From Leptospira interrogans serovar Manilae (lineage in GTDB: Bacteria; Spirochaetota; Leptospiria; Leptospirales; Leptospiraceae): a stretch of 64,000 nucleotides of DNA. Positions 38,677 through 46,916 of the stretch are shown piece after piece. Within the stretch, counting starts at the first letter, position 1. Every line of letters starts with the position of its first letter. The stretch is from contig CAMCZP010000008.1 of NCBI GenBank assembly GCA_945887855.1, positions 1-64,000 of the forward strand, given 5' to 3'. A program made the translations under genes and the position numbers. The notes under the pieces are model-generated. The model saw nothing but the letters and a program-made list of their open reading frames with translations, did no database searches and was not told where the DNA came from.

Positions 38677-38749
38677 TGGAGACGAGGGGGATCGAACCCC
38701 CGACCTCTTGAATGCCATTCAAACGCTCTCCCAGCTGAGCTACGTCCCC
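38677..38749 (-). tRNA. tRNA-Ala (anticodon GGC)
   Basis: Read on the minus strand, the 73 bases fold as a complete cloverleaf: acceptor GGGGACG paired with CGTCTCC and discriminator A, a D-arm with AGCTGGGAGAGC, an anticodon loop ATGGCAT with anticodon GGC, and a T-arm GGGGG-TTCGATC-CCCCT. The 3' CCA is not encoded. It recognises alanine codons GCC and, by wobble, GCT. Confidence 0.97.
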
Positions 38750-38819
38750 TTTACATACAGGAAGAAGGCGTTTGTTGGAGAGGTCAATTAAGATTTATAT
38801 TTCAGGAAGGGATTTTTCT

Positions 38820-39131
38820 ATGAGTGAGTCAATCGAGAGTCTGCAAAAGCAAATAATGGTACAAAAAAAAGTTATTATGGGATACGAAAAAGTTCTGAAA
38901 CTAAATGAAAGAGAACTATCCAATGCAGATGAAATCATTAAGATGTATGAAACAATTATGAGCTACTCCTCACAAGAATTAAGAAATGCTCAAGAGACTG
39001 TGAAGGCTACGGATATTGTTGCTACCATATCTAGGGAAGAACTTTTGGCAGCTATCAGTAGAATTAGAGAGCTTGAAGAGCAAAATAGAAAGCTCAGAGA
39101 AGAATCTTTGCGATTTAATCCAAATGAGTAA
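38820..39131 (+). CDS. Small coiled-coil protein upstream of the GAF-PP2C phosphatase
   Basis: The 103 residues are almost entirely heptad-like helix rich in Glu, Lys, Leu and Ile (two blocks, about 8-60 and 75-98), with no enzymatic motif. I start at the ATG at 38820, which follows a good AGGAAGGG ribosome site; a TTG 48 bases upstream is open but has none. The phosphatase gene begins 12 nt downstream, so this may be a structural or regulatory partner of it. Function unknown. Confidence 0.78.
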   Translation: MSESIESLQKQIMVQKKVIMGYEKVLKLNERELSNADEIIKMYETIMSYSSQELRNAQETVKATDIVATISREELLAAISRIRELEEQNRKLREESLRFNPNE

Positions 39132-39143
39132 CCATAGAAGCCA

Positions 39144-41855
39144 TTGCCAGTGAATATATCACAACTACTTAAGGTACAGGGCAATAGGGCAAGTATACCC
39201 AATAAAGAAAATTTAGAGAATATATTTTCTCTTATTATCAAAGAAGCGATATCCAGTATTGGAGCGAAAAGAGGTGCACTTTATTTTCCAGATGAAAATG
39301 GAATTTTAAAATCAACATCTCAGAGTACATCTCCATTAGCCTATAAAATTGCTAATTCCTCATTTCGAGATCGAAAAAATTTCTTATTAAAAAAAGAAAC
39401 TTTATTTGAACAGGAATATTCAACAGAATCTTATTTATCATGTTTTTTAGGTGAGGAAGGTCTAGAAATTGGTGCATTTGTACTAGAGGGTATAGACCAT
39501 TTTGAAAATTTCTCTATCAGAGATTTTGATCTATTTAGTGTTTATTCAAATACGTTAACTCTCCTCTTAAAAGAGTCTTTTGAAGTTACATCTGCAAATG
39601 ATATTTTCCTAAAGCTATCCACATCGGCACTTTTCTTATTACATTCTGTAGACAACTACCAAAAAAATACCCATTTAGAATATTTACTTAAAGAAGTAAT
39701 ACGAGTATCTGGATTAATAAACTCTTCATCACATTTAGACTCACTACTACGTGAAGTAATGGAAAGTGTTAAGAGTGTTTTCAAAACAGAGTCTTGTTCC
39801 ATACTCCTCGTTGATAAAGCAAAAAATGATCTTTATTTTCATTTGATTGCAGGAGAAAAAGAAGAAGAGATTTCTAAGATCAGAGTTCCCATGGGAAAGG
39901 GTATTGCAGGGACAGTTGCCATTTCAAGAGAGCCCATGATTATAAATGATGCTCAAAATGATGATAGGGTATATAAAGTTGTAGATAAAAGTTCTGGTTT
40001 TGTAACACGAAATATATTAGCTGCTCCTTTGGTTGCAGGGGATGAAACAGTTGGTGTAATTGAGGCAATCAACACAATAGATAGAAATAATTTCAATGAA
40101 ACCGATATAGATTTATTTTTAAGTTTTTCTGATGCTGCAGCTCTTGCAATACAGAAAACTCGCCTCTTGGAGGATTTAGAAAAGTCTAATAAAGATTTAG
40201 CAAAAACAGTAGGTGAATTAGGAAGCCTATATGAGTTAGGGCTAGCAGTCAATGAGTCCAAAGATGATGAAGACCTATTCTTTAGATCTATTAAGATAAT
40301 TTCCAAAGAACTCAGAGCAGTCAGAGCGGCAATTTTTGTGGTTTCTGAAGATCTTAAGATGTTAAAAGTAAAGTCACTCATCAATGGAAACTATGAAACC
40401 ACTTCTGAAAAATATATTGAAGAATCAGTTATCGTCAGTAGTATTACACAAAACAAGATATTGCACCACGAATCTTATGTTCTCCAGAATGAAAATTTGG
40501 GCCCTGATATTAAATTCATATCTGGCCCATATATAATCATTCCTATGTTATTTTCTGATGGAAAGCCATTTGGAGCTATTTCCATATCTGAGCCAGAAGA
40601 TAAAAATCCATTTACAAGCAACCAATTGAGATTGCTTTTGACTATTTCATCCCAATTCGTCAAAGGGTATGAGAATATAAAACTCAATCGGGATATGCTA
40701 GCAAAGAAAGCAATGGAGAAAGAAATTGAAATCACTAGAAATATTCAAAACAATATCTTACCTGCAAAGTTGCCTGGAGGGTCAAATTTTGAAATAGGTG
40801 TGAAAACAGTTCCTGCAAAAGAGGTATCGGGAGATTTTTATGACTCTTTTAAATACAGTGACGGTCAATTTTCTTTTTTGATTGCTGATGTTTCAGGAAA
40901 AAGTCTACCAGCTGCTATCTTCATGGCTATGAGTTCTTCAATCATCCGTACATTAGGTAGAAACCACGACTTAAGTCCTGATGAAATTTTACGTCAGTCG
41001 AATAGTTTGATCTATGAAGACTCCCAATCAGGTATGTTTGTAACACTCTTTTTTATTCATTACAATCCTTCTACAATGGATATACAGTTTGCATCAGCGG
41101 GACACAATGATCAGCTATGGATAAAGAGTGATGGTAGCTATGAATTAATGAAAGGAAAAGGTGCTCCCTTAGGTGTGATACCAACGGGTAATTATGTTGG
41201 TGGAATGATAAAACCAAGTATAGGTGATATAATTGTATTATATACAGATGGTGCCGTTGAAGAAAAAGATCCTCAAGACAATGAATATGGTCTAGATAAA
41301 TTTGCAGAAGAAATTATAAAAAGAAAACATCTCAAGCCACAACAAATAGCAGACGAGATCTTTCAAGAAATACATAATTTTGCACAAGGGAATGAACAAT
41401 TTGATGATTTTACAGTTATGATATTAAAATTCAATGATGACTATCAATTTAAAAAAGTTTTTCCTGCCAAAAATAGCCAGATACCTATCCTCAGAGATTT
41501 TATATACAATACAATAAAAGTTAGGGAAGTAGATGAGATTGCATGTGAAGATATTTTATTGTGTTGTGATGAAGCTGGCACAAATATTGTGATGCATTCC
41601 TACAAAGATACAACATTAAAAAATCCTACTTTTGAATGCTCAATTAAATTTACAGATGATACACTAGAAATTCTTCTGCGAGACCAGGGTAAGCAATTTT
41701 TAAGAGAAAATGTGCCAAAACCATCCCTAGAAGCAAACCTTAGGGGCGAGAGGAGAGGGGGGTTTGGAGTCTTTATCATGGAAAAAATGATGGATCAAGT
41801 TGAATATAAATATGTCAATGGCTTCAACGAAACAACAATGAGAAAGAAAATATAA
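39144..41855 (+). CDS. GAF-PP2C (SpoIIE/RsbU-type) phosphatase fused to an anti-sigma-type HATPase
   Basis: The 903 residues read in order as: a GAF-like domain (about 20-150), a clear GAF (about 190-340, with RVPMGKGIAG and NILAAPL), a third GAF-like domain (about 370-520), a linker helix, a SpoIIE-type PP2C phosphatase (about 535-740, metal-binding Asp in SGDFYD, IADVSGK, YTDGAVEE and FDDFTVMIL), and an RsbW-like ATPase (about 765-903, with CDEAGTNIVMHSY and RGGFGVFIM). It therefore carries both the phosphatase and the potential STAS-kinase activity of a partner switch. The start is a TTG at 39144 (GTG at 39150 possible); the ribosome site is weak. Confidence 0.92.
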   Translation: MPVNISQLLKVQGNRASIPNKENLENIFSLIIKEAISSIGAKRGALYFPDENGILKSTSQSTSPLAYKIANSSFRDRKNFLLKKETLFEQEYSTESYLSCFLGEEGLEIGAFVLEGIDHFENFSIRDFDLFSVYSNTLTLLLKESFEVTSANDIFLKLSTSALFLLHSVDNYQKNTHLEYLLKEVIRVSGLINSSSHLDSLLREVMESVKSVFKTESCSILLVDKAKNDLYFHLIAGEKEEEISKIRVPMGKGIAGTVAISREPMIINDAQNDDRVYKVVDKSSGFVTRNILAAPLVAGDETVGVIEAINTIDRNNFNETDIDLFLSFSDAAALAIQKTRLLEDLEKSNKDLAKTVGELGSLYELGLAVNESKDDEDLFFRSIKIISKELRAVRAAIFVVSEDLKMLKVKSLINGNYETTSEKYIEESVIVSSITQNKILHHESYVLQNENLGPDIKFISGPYIIIPMLFSDGKPFGAISISEPEDKNPFTSNQLRLLLTISSQFVKGYENIKLNRDMLAKKAMEKEIEITRNIQNNILPAKLPGGSNFEIGVKTVPAKEVSGDFYDSFKYSDGQFSFLIADVSGKSLPAAIFMAMSSSIIRTLGRNHDLSPDEILRQSNSLIYEDSQSGMFVTLFFIHYNPSTMDIQFASAGHNDQLWIKSDGSYELMKGKGAPLGVIPTGNYVGGMIKPSIGDIIVLYTDGAVEEKDPQDNEYGLDKFAEEIIKRKHLKPQQIADEIFQEIHNFAQGNEQFDDFTVMILKFNDDYQFKKVFPAKNSQIPILRDFIYNTIKVREVDEIACEDILLCCDEAGTNIVMHSYKDTTLKNPTFECSIKFTDDTLEILLRDQGKQFLRENVPKPSLEANLRGERRGGFGVFIMEKMMDQVEYKYVNGFNETTMRKKI

Positions 41856-41874
41856 AGCATTTAGCCCTCACGGT

Positions 41875-42948
41875 ATGAGGTATACAATAAAATCATATTT
41901 AAAATTAATAGTTTATTATGTACTTCTATTAATTATTAATTGTAGTACATTTGTTAAAATCCCCATTGTGAAATATTCTCCCCCGGGATTTGAAGAATCT
42001 ATGGGTGTTGGTCGTAATTTAGGAATTTTCATAAATAAATCTGATGATACAATATTCAGAGGTGTTAGGGATTGGAAGCATTTGATACAGGGTTCCGTGC
42101 TAAATAAATTCTTAGAAAAAAGATACTTTAAAATCGTAGATATTTCGAGAAGAGAAACCAGACTAAAAGAAGTTGTTTTCTCACAAATGATGGGAACAAA
42201 CAAAGACATTACCAAGGATCTACCTGTGGATTTGTTATTGTATATCGAGATACCACAAGAGCCAAATTATGAATGTAAAAATTATACAAATTTTTATTTT
42301 CGCCAAGAGTGTGATAGGATTGATTCTATGGGTAGGTGTTTACGCTATGTTCAAAAAAAAATACCTGAATATTCAAAGGTTCTGACCTATACAGTTTTTG
42401 TGAAAGCAAAGATGATCAACTTAGAGACAGGACAAAACTTAGAGTATACAAACAGTGAGCCTGCCATCCTAACACGTAAATCAGGTAGTCCTTATATTGA
42501 CTGTCCATCAGTACTAGAAGCTCTCAACGAAGCTTTGAATATAGCTTCTGACGAAATCTCGTCTCGATTATCTCCAGTGATGGAAGAAATTGAGATTAAA
42601 GTTTATAAAGATGATACAGGATTTTCAGAATCATCTCGCAAAAAAGAGATATTAAAATTGCTCTCTTCAGGAATTAGCTGGCTTGGAACTGACAAGCCAA
42701 ATATTGAGCTTGCAAAGCGGGATTGGGAGGAGGCACTTCGAATATCGAATCAATCCTCAGCCAGTGCCCTTTGGAATTTAGGTGTATATTATTGGTACAG
42801 GGGTGATCTTGTCCAGGCTGGAAATTACTTCAATAAATCTATTCGAGTTGGAGAAGCTTTTGGATGGTTAGATTCCAAAAAACGTAATACTATTTCAATC
42901 TTTGAAGCTGAAAAAGAAAGGCTTTTAATGCAAAATGGACAAAAGTAG
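41875..42948 (+). CDS. TPR-containing lipoprotein of unknown function
   Basis: This 357-residue protein has a signal peptide whose hydrophobic core ends LLIINC (Cys23), acceptable as a spirochete lipobox. The mature part has a mixed alpha/beta region containing a four-Cys cluster (YECKNYTNFYFRQEC and GRC, about 135-158), then a C-terminal TPR-like pair (about 285-330, SASALWNLGVYYWYRGDL). It is probably lipid-anchored in the envelope. It follows the phosphatase gene by 19 nt, so it may be part of that operon. Confidence 0.78.
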   Translation: MRYTIKSYLKLIVYYVLLLIINCSTFVKIPIVKYSPPGFEESMGVGRNLGIFINKSDDTIFRGVRDWKHLIQGSVLNKFLEKRYFKIVDISRRETRLKEVVFSQMMGTNKDITKDLPVDLLLYIEIPQEPNYECKNYTNFYFRQECDRIDSMGRCLRYVQKKIPEYSKVLTYTVFVKAKMINLETGQNLEYTNSEPAILTRKSGSPYIDCPSVLEALNEALNIASDEISSRLSPVMEEIEIKVYKDDTGFSESSRKKEILKLLSSGISWLGTDKPNIELAKRDWEEALRISNQSSASALWNLGVYYWYRGDLVQAGNYFNKSIRVGEAFGWLDSKKRNTISIFEAEKERLLMQNGQK

Positions 42949-42968
42949 TTTTTTCCTATAATCCTAAA

Positions 42969-42996
42969 TTGACTTGACAGAATACCCTTCTTTTAA
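42969..42996 (+). promoter_or_regulatory. Candidate promoter for the XPB helicase gene
   Basis: TTGACT (42969-42974) and TTTTAA (42991-42996) are spaced by 16 bases and lie in the 80-base gap after the lipoprotein gene. The leader then carries a GGGAG ribosome site before the ATG at 43029. Confidence 0.4.
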
Positions 42997-43028
42997 AGGC
43001 TTGAGGGAGTTAGCGGGAGACAAAAATT

Positions 43029-44735
43029 ATGAGCAAGCCTTTGATTATCCAAAGTGACAAGACACTCTTACTCGAGGTGGATAATCCCGAGTTTGAAGAC
43101 TGTAGATCCCATATTTCTAGATTTGCAGAATTAGAAAAAAGTCCAGAGTATTTACATACTTATAGAATATCCCCATTATCCCTCTGGAATGCTGCCTCCA
43201 GTAAATTATCAGCAGATGAAATTGTTGAAAGCTTAGAAAAGTTTGCTAGATATTCCATTCCTAAAAATGTTATCAATGAAATTCGAGAGCAAATCTCCAG
43301 ATATGGAAAAGTCAAATTAGTTATGGAAGAAGATGGAGAATTAGCCATTATCTCTAATGAAAAAGGCTTTATCCAGGAAATTTCTGCACATAGAAGTATT
43401 CAGCCTTTTATCCAACAAAGACTCAGCACAGAGAAAATCTTGGTAAAGAAAGAGTACAGAGGGCATATCAAACAAGCTCTTATTAAGATTGGTTTTCCTG
43501 TAGAGGACTTAGCTGGATATGATGAAGGCAATAAATATGGCTTCAATCTGAGACCAAATACCAGAGAAGGTAAAAAATTTGGCATGAGAGACTATCAGAG
43601 AGCTTCCATTGATGTATTTCATGCAGGCGGAAGGAATGAAGGTGGTTCGGGAGTAGTTGTACTACCATGCGGTGCTGGGAAAACTATTGTTGGAATGGGA
43701 GTTATGCAGCTGATTGGAGCTGAAACTTTGATTTTAGTCACAAATACACTCTCCATACGCCAATGGAAAAATGAAATATTAGATAAAACAGATATTCCTG
43801 AAAGTGATATTGGAGAATATTCTGGAGAAACAAAAGAAATTAAGCCAGTTACCATAGCTACCTACAATATCTTAACACATAGAAAAAAGAAAGGCTCAGA
43901 TTTTACTCACTTCCATATTTTTAGTGCAAATAATTGGGGTTTAATTGTGTATGACGAGGTACATTTGCTTCCTGCTCCTGTATTTCGTATGACATCTGAA
44001 TTGCAAGCCAAGAGAAGATTGGGATTAACAGCAACATTGGTGAGAGAAGATGGTTTGGAAGAAGATGTATTTAGTTTAATAGGACCTAAAAAGTACGATG
44101 TTCCCTGGAAAGAATTAGAAAGTAAATCCTGGATCGCAGAAGCGAAATGCGTGGAAATTAGAGTGAGTATGGATGAAGAACTAAGGCTCAAATACTCCAT
44201 TTCTGATGATAGGGAAAAATTTAGATTGGCTTCTGAAAATCCAGAGAAGATTAGAGCAATTGATATGATTTTACAAAAACATAAAATGTCGAATATATTA
44301 ATCATAGGCCAATATATCAATCAATTGGAAATGATTTCAGAACATTTTAAAATTCCCTTGATCACTGGAAAAACTCAGCTCTCTGAGCGCCAAGAATTGT
44401 ACAGTGCATTTAGAACAGGAAAGATAAAATCCCTTGTAGTTAGTAAAGTTGCAAATTTTTCCATAGATCTTCCGGATGCAAATATAGCAATTCAGGTTTC
44501 TGGAACTTTTGGATCTCGCCAAGAAGAGGCTCAGAGATTAGGTCGAATTCTTAGACCTAAAAAAGATGACAATACAGCTATTTTTTATTCCTTAATTTCT
44601 CGTGATACAAGTGAAGAAAGATTTGGTCAAAATCGTCAATTATTTTTAACAGAGCAGGGATATGAATATGAGATATATACATATGATCAGTTCAAAGAAA
44701 TGAATACCGAACCGGAAACGGTTGGTGTAAGTTAA
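43029..44735 (+). CDS. XPB/Rad25-type superfamily 2 DNA helicase
   Basis: The 568 residues match bacterial XPB: an N-terminal damage-recognition-like region (to about 180), Walker A LPCGAGKT (212-219), the DEVH box (309-312), TATLVRED (334-341, including the RED motif typical of XPB) and a C-terminal RecA-like domain with QEEAQRLGRILRP. Homologues unwind DNA 3' to 5' and occur in some bacteria, including spirochetes and mycobacteria. The archaeal partner nuclease Bax1 is not seen beside it. It is followed 16 nt later by an aminotransferase gene. Confidence 0.93.
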   Translation: MSKPLIIQSDKTLLLEVDNPEFEDCRSHISRFAELEKSPEYLHTYRISPLSLWNAASSKLSADEIVESLEKFARYSIPKNVINEIREQISRYGKVKLVMEEDGELAIISNEKGFIQEISAHRSIQPFIQQRLSTEKILVKKEYRGHIKQALIKIGFPVEDLAGYDEGNKYGFNLRPNTREGKKFGMRDYQRASIDVFHAGGRNEGGSGVVVLPCGAGKTIVGMGVMQLIGAETLILVTNTLSIRQWKNEILDKTDIPESDIGEYSGETKEIKPVTIATYNILTHRKKKGSDFTHFHIFSANNWGLIVYDEVHLLPAPVFRMTSELQAKRRLGLTATLVREDGLEEDVFSLIGPKKYDVPWKELESKSWIAEAKCVEIRVSMDEELRLKYSISDDREKFRLASENPEKIRAIDMILQKHKMSNILIIGQYINQLEMISEHFKIPLITGKTQLSERQELYSAFRTGKIKSLVVSKVANFSIDLPDANIAIQVSGTFGSRQEEAQRLGRILRPKKDDNTAIFYSLISRDTSEERFGQNRQLFLTEQGYEYEIYTYDQFKEMNTEPETVGVS

Positions 44736-44751
44736 TACTAGGAGGGTATAA

Positions 44752-45966
44752 ATGTTTCTTCAGGCAAAAAGATTAGATGTTGTTGAGCCTTCTCCCACAC
44801 TTGCAATAACTGCTCGGGCGAATGCATTAAAAGCTGAAGGAAAGGATGTAGTAGGGTTCGGTGCTGGTGAACCCGATTTTGATACTCCTGAACATATAAA
44901 AGAAGCAGCTAAAATTGCAATGCAAAAGGGACTCACTAAATATACTCCAGTTTCCGGTACTGTTTCTTTGAAAGATGCTGTGATTGAAAAATTCAAAAGA
45001 GATAATAATCTTACTTATGATAGGAAAAATATCATAGTAGGGGTAGGTGGAAAGCAAGTAATCTATAATTTTTTTATGGCTACATTGAATCCGGGAGATG
45101 AAGTAATCATTCCTGCTCCATATTGGGTAAGTTATGCAGATATTGTAAGACTTGCTGAAGGTGTGCCAGTTATTGTACAAACATCATTATCTAATAATTT
45201 TCAGATAACTCCTGAGCAAGTCAAAGCTAGTATCACGCCTAAAACTAAAGTGTTTATTTTTAATTCTCCATCTAATCCAACTGGAGCGGCTTACACTAAA
45301 AAAGATATAGAAAAAATAAGTGAGATTGTAAGTAAGCACAACCTAATTATACTTTCCGATGATATATATGAAAAAGTAATATATGATGGATTTGAATTTT
45401 ATAATCCTGCTATGCTTTCAAATGAATTAAAAGAAAAAACATTTGTGATCAATGGGGTCTCAAAAGCGTATTCAATGACAGGTTGGAGAATAGGATATGG
45501 TGCAGGTCATCCAGAAATTATTAAAAATATGGATACCATGCAAGGACAATCTACATCTAATGCAACTTCTATAGCACAAGCAGCAGCAGAGGAAGCATTA
45601 AAAGGTAACCAAGATTGTATTTCAATTATGGTTAAAGCATTTGATGATAGAAGAAAAAAAATTGTTAATTCACTTAGAGCTATACCTGGCTTTGAATGTA
45701 ATATGCCTCAGGGTGCATTTTACGTTTTTCCATATATTGATCAAATTTACCAATGGGATAAATTTAAAGCCTTAACGAAAGGAAAAGAATCTGTTCCAAA
45801 GAGTAAGATATTTTGTGATTATTTGTTGGAAAAGTATGAAGTAGCTGCAGTTCCTGGTGTTGCTTTTGGAGATGACAATGCACTTAGATTATCCTATGCT
45901 TTAGGCCAAGCAGCAATTGATAAAGGTGTAGAAAGAATATCTAAAATGGTACATGAATTAAAATAG
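44752..45966 (+). CDS. Class I aspartate/aromatic aminotransferase (AspAT subgroup)
   Basis: The 404-residue PLP enzyme has FGAGEPDFDTPEHI near the N-terminus, NSPSNPTGAAY, the PLP lysine Lys238 in GVSKAYSMTGWRIGYG, and the C-terminal substrate-binding Arg in ALRLSYAL. This fits the Ig aspartate aminotransferase group. It would interconvert aspartate and oxaloacetate, possibly also aromatic or prephenate substrates, which would fit with aroE immediately downstream (16 nt). A good AGGAGGG ribosome site precedes the start. Confidence 0.92.
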   Translation: MFLQAKRLDVVEPSPTLAITARANALKAEGKDVVGFGAGEPDFDTPEHIKEAAKIAMQKGLTKYTPVSGTVSLKDAVIEKFKRDNNLTYDRKNIIVGVGGKQVIYNFFMATLNPGDEVIIPAPYWVSYADIVRLAEGVPVIVQTSLSNNFQITPEQVKASITPKTKVFIFNSPSNPTGAAYTKKDIEKISEIVSKHNLIILSDDIYEKVIYDGFEFYNPAMLSNELKEKTFVINGVSKAYSMTGWRIGYGAGHPEIIKNMDTMQGQSTSNATSIAQAAAEEALKGNQDCISIMVKAFDDRRKKIVNSLRAIPGFECNMPQGAFYVFPYIDQIYQWDKFKALTKGKESVPKSKIFCDYLLEKYEVAAVPGVAFGDDNALRLSYALGQAAIDKGVERISKMVHELK

Positions 45967-45981
45967 AGGATTTTATAAAAT

Positions 45982-46866
45982 TTGAGTTCTCTATTAAATC
46001 TTAATAAGGATACCAAGTATTTTGGAATACTTGGATTTCCGCTTTCTCATACTCTTTCCCCATATATACACAATACACTTTTCTCTGAGTATAAACAAAA
46101 TTCTGTATACCTAGTGTTTGAAAAGGAACATCCTGATAAATTTTCTCTTTTTAAAGAAAAGGGATTAATAAAAATCTATGGTTTAAGTGTTACCATTCCC
46201 CATAAAGAATGGGCATATACTATCTCTGATGAGTGTGATGAAACCGGTAAAATTATGGAAGCAGCCAATACTTTGGTTTTCAATCAGGATGAAAATTCTA
46301 TTCTTTCTTTTAATACTGATGGAATGGGTGCAGTTCGTGCAATCTTGGAAGCTAAAAAAAATTTTTTAGATCTTACTAAAGATGTTTTAATCGTTGGAAG
46401 CGGAGGGAGTGCTAGGGGAATTTCATATGCACTTTTAAAATCAGGTTTTTCTAATAAAATTACAATAGCAGCAAGGAATGAAGAGAAAGCTAAACTGATT
46501 GTAAATTCACTTAATTCCGTTCGACCGCTTTCAAGTGAGTATTCTACCATTGGAAATGCAATCAAAGACAGTAAGAGATACTATCTTATCATCAATACAA
46601 CACCTGTGGGCATGAAAGGAAAAACAGATGCCACAATATTTCCAGATGAATTTTTCAATAAAAATCAACTAATATTTGATATAGTGTACAATCCATCCAA
46701 AACTCCAATGGTACTATCTGGAATAAAGTCGGGAGCAAAAGTAATCCCAGGATATGAAATGTTATTATACCAAGCAATGGAACAGTTTAGATTATTTACA
46801 GGTATAACACCATCAACAAGGCATGTAAATCAAATAAGGAAAATGCTTCAATCTAAACTTGCTTAA
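45982..46866 (+). CDS. aroE: Shikimate dehydrogenase
   Basis: AroE reduces 3-dehydroshikimate with NADPH in the aromatic amino acid pathway. Key features are GFPLSHTLSPYIHN (substrate serines), SVTIPHKEWA with catalytic Lys75, NTDGMGA with Asp113, and the NADP-binding GSGGSARGISYAL. The 294 residues are typical. The start is a TTG about 12 bases after AGAGGA. It is the last gene of the XPB-aminotransferase-aroE run. Confidence 0.95.
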   Translation: MSSLLNLNKDTKYFGILGFPLSHTLSPYIHNTLFSEYKQNSVYLVFEKEHPDKFSLFKEKGLIKIYGLSVTIPHKEWAYTISDECDETGKIMEAANTLVFNQDENSILSFNTDGMGAVRAILEAKKNFLDLTKDVLIVGSGGSARGISYALLKSGFSNKITIAARNEEKAKLIVNSLNSVRPLSSEYSTIGNAIKDSKRYYLIINTTPVGMKGKTDATIFPDEFFNKNQLIFDIVYNPSKTPMVLSGIKSGAKVIPGYEMLLYQAMEQFRLFTGITPSTRHVNQIRKMLQSKLA

Positions 46867-46916
46867 AAAATTTTTACTAGGCAATTCAGGCTGAAAAAAT
46901 AAGTAATACACTTTAA

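Noticed and set aside
37901..38722. Longer hydrolase-like gene starting at 38722
   Set aside because: The first 34 codons include tRNA-Ala sequence read as protein; the ATG at 38620 is the first start clear of the tRNA.
43160..44522. Several minus-strand frames within the XPB helicase gene
   Set aside because: All overlap a full-length conserved helicase; composition is that of antisense shadow frames.
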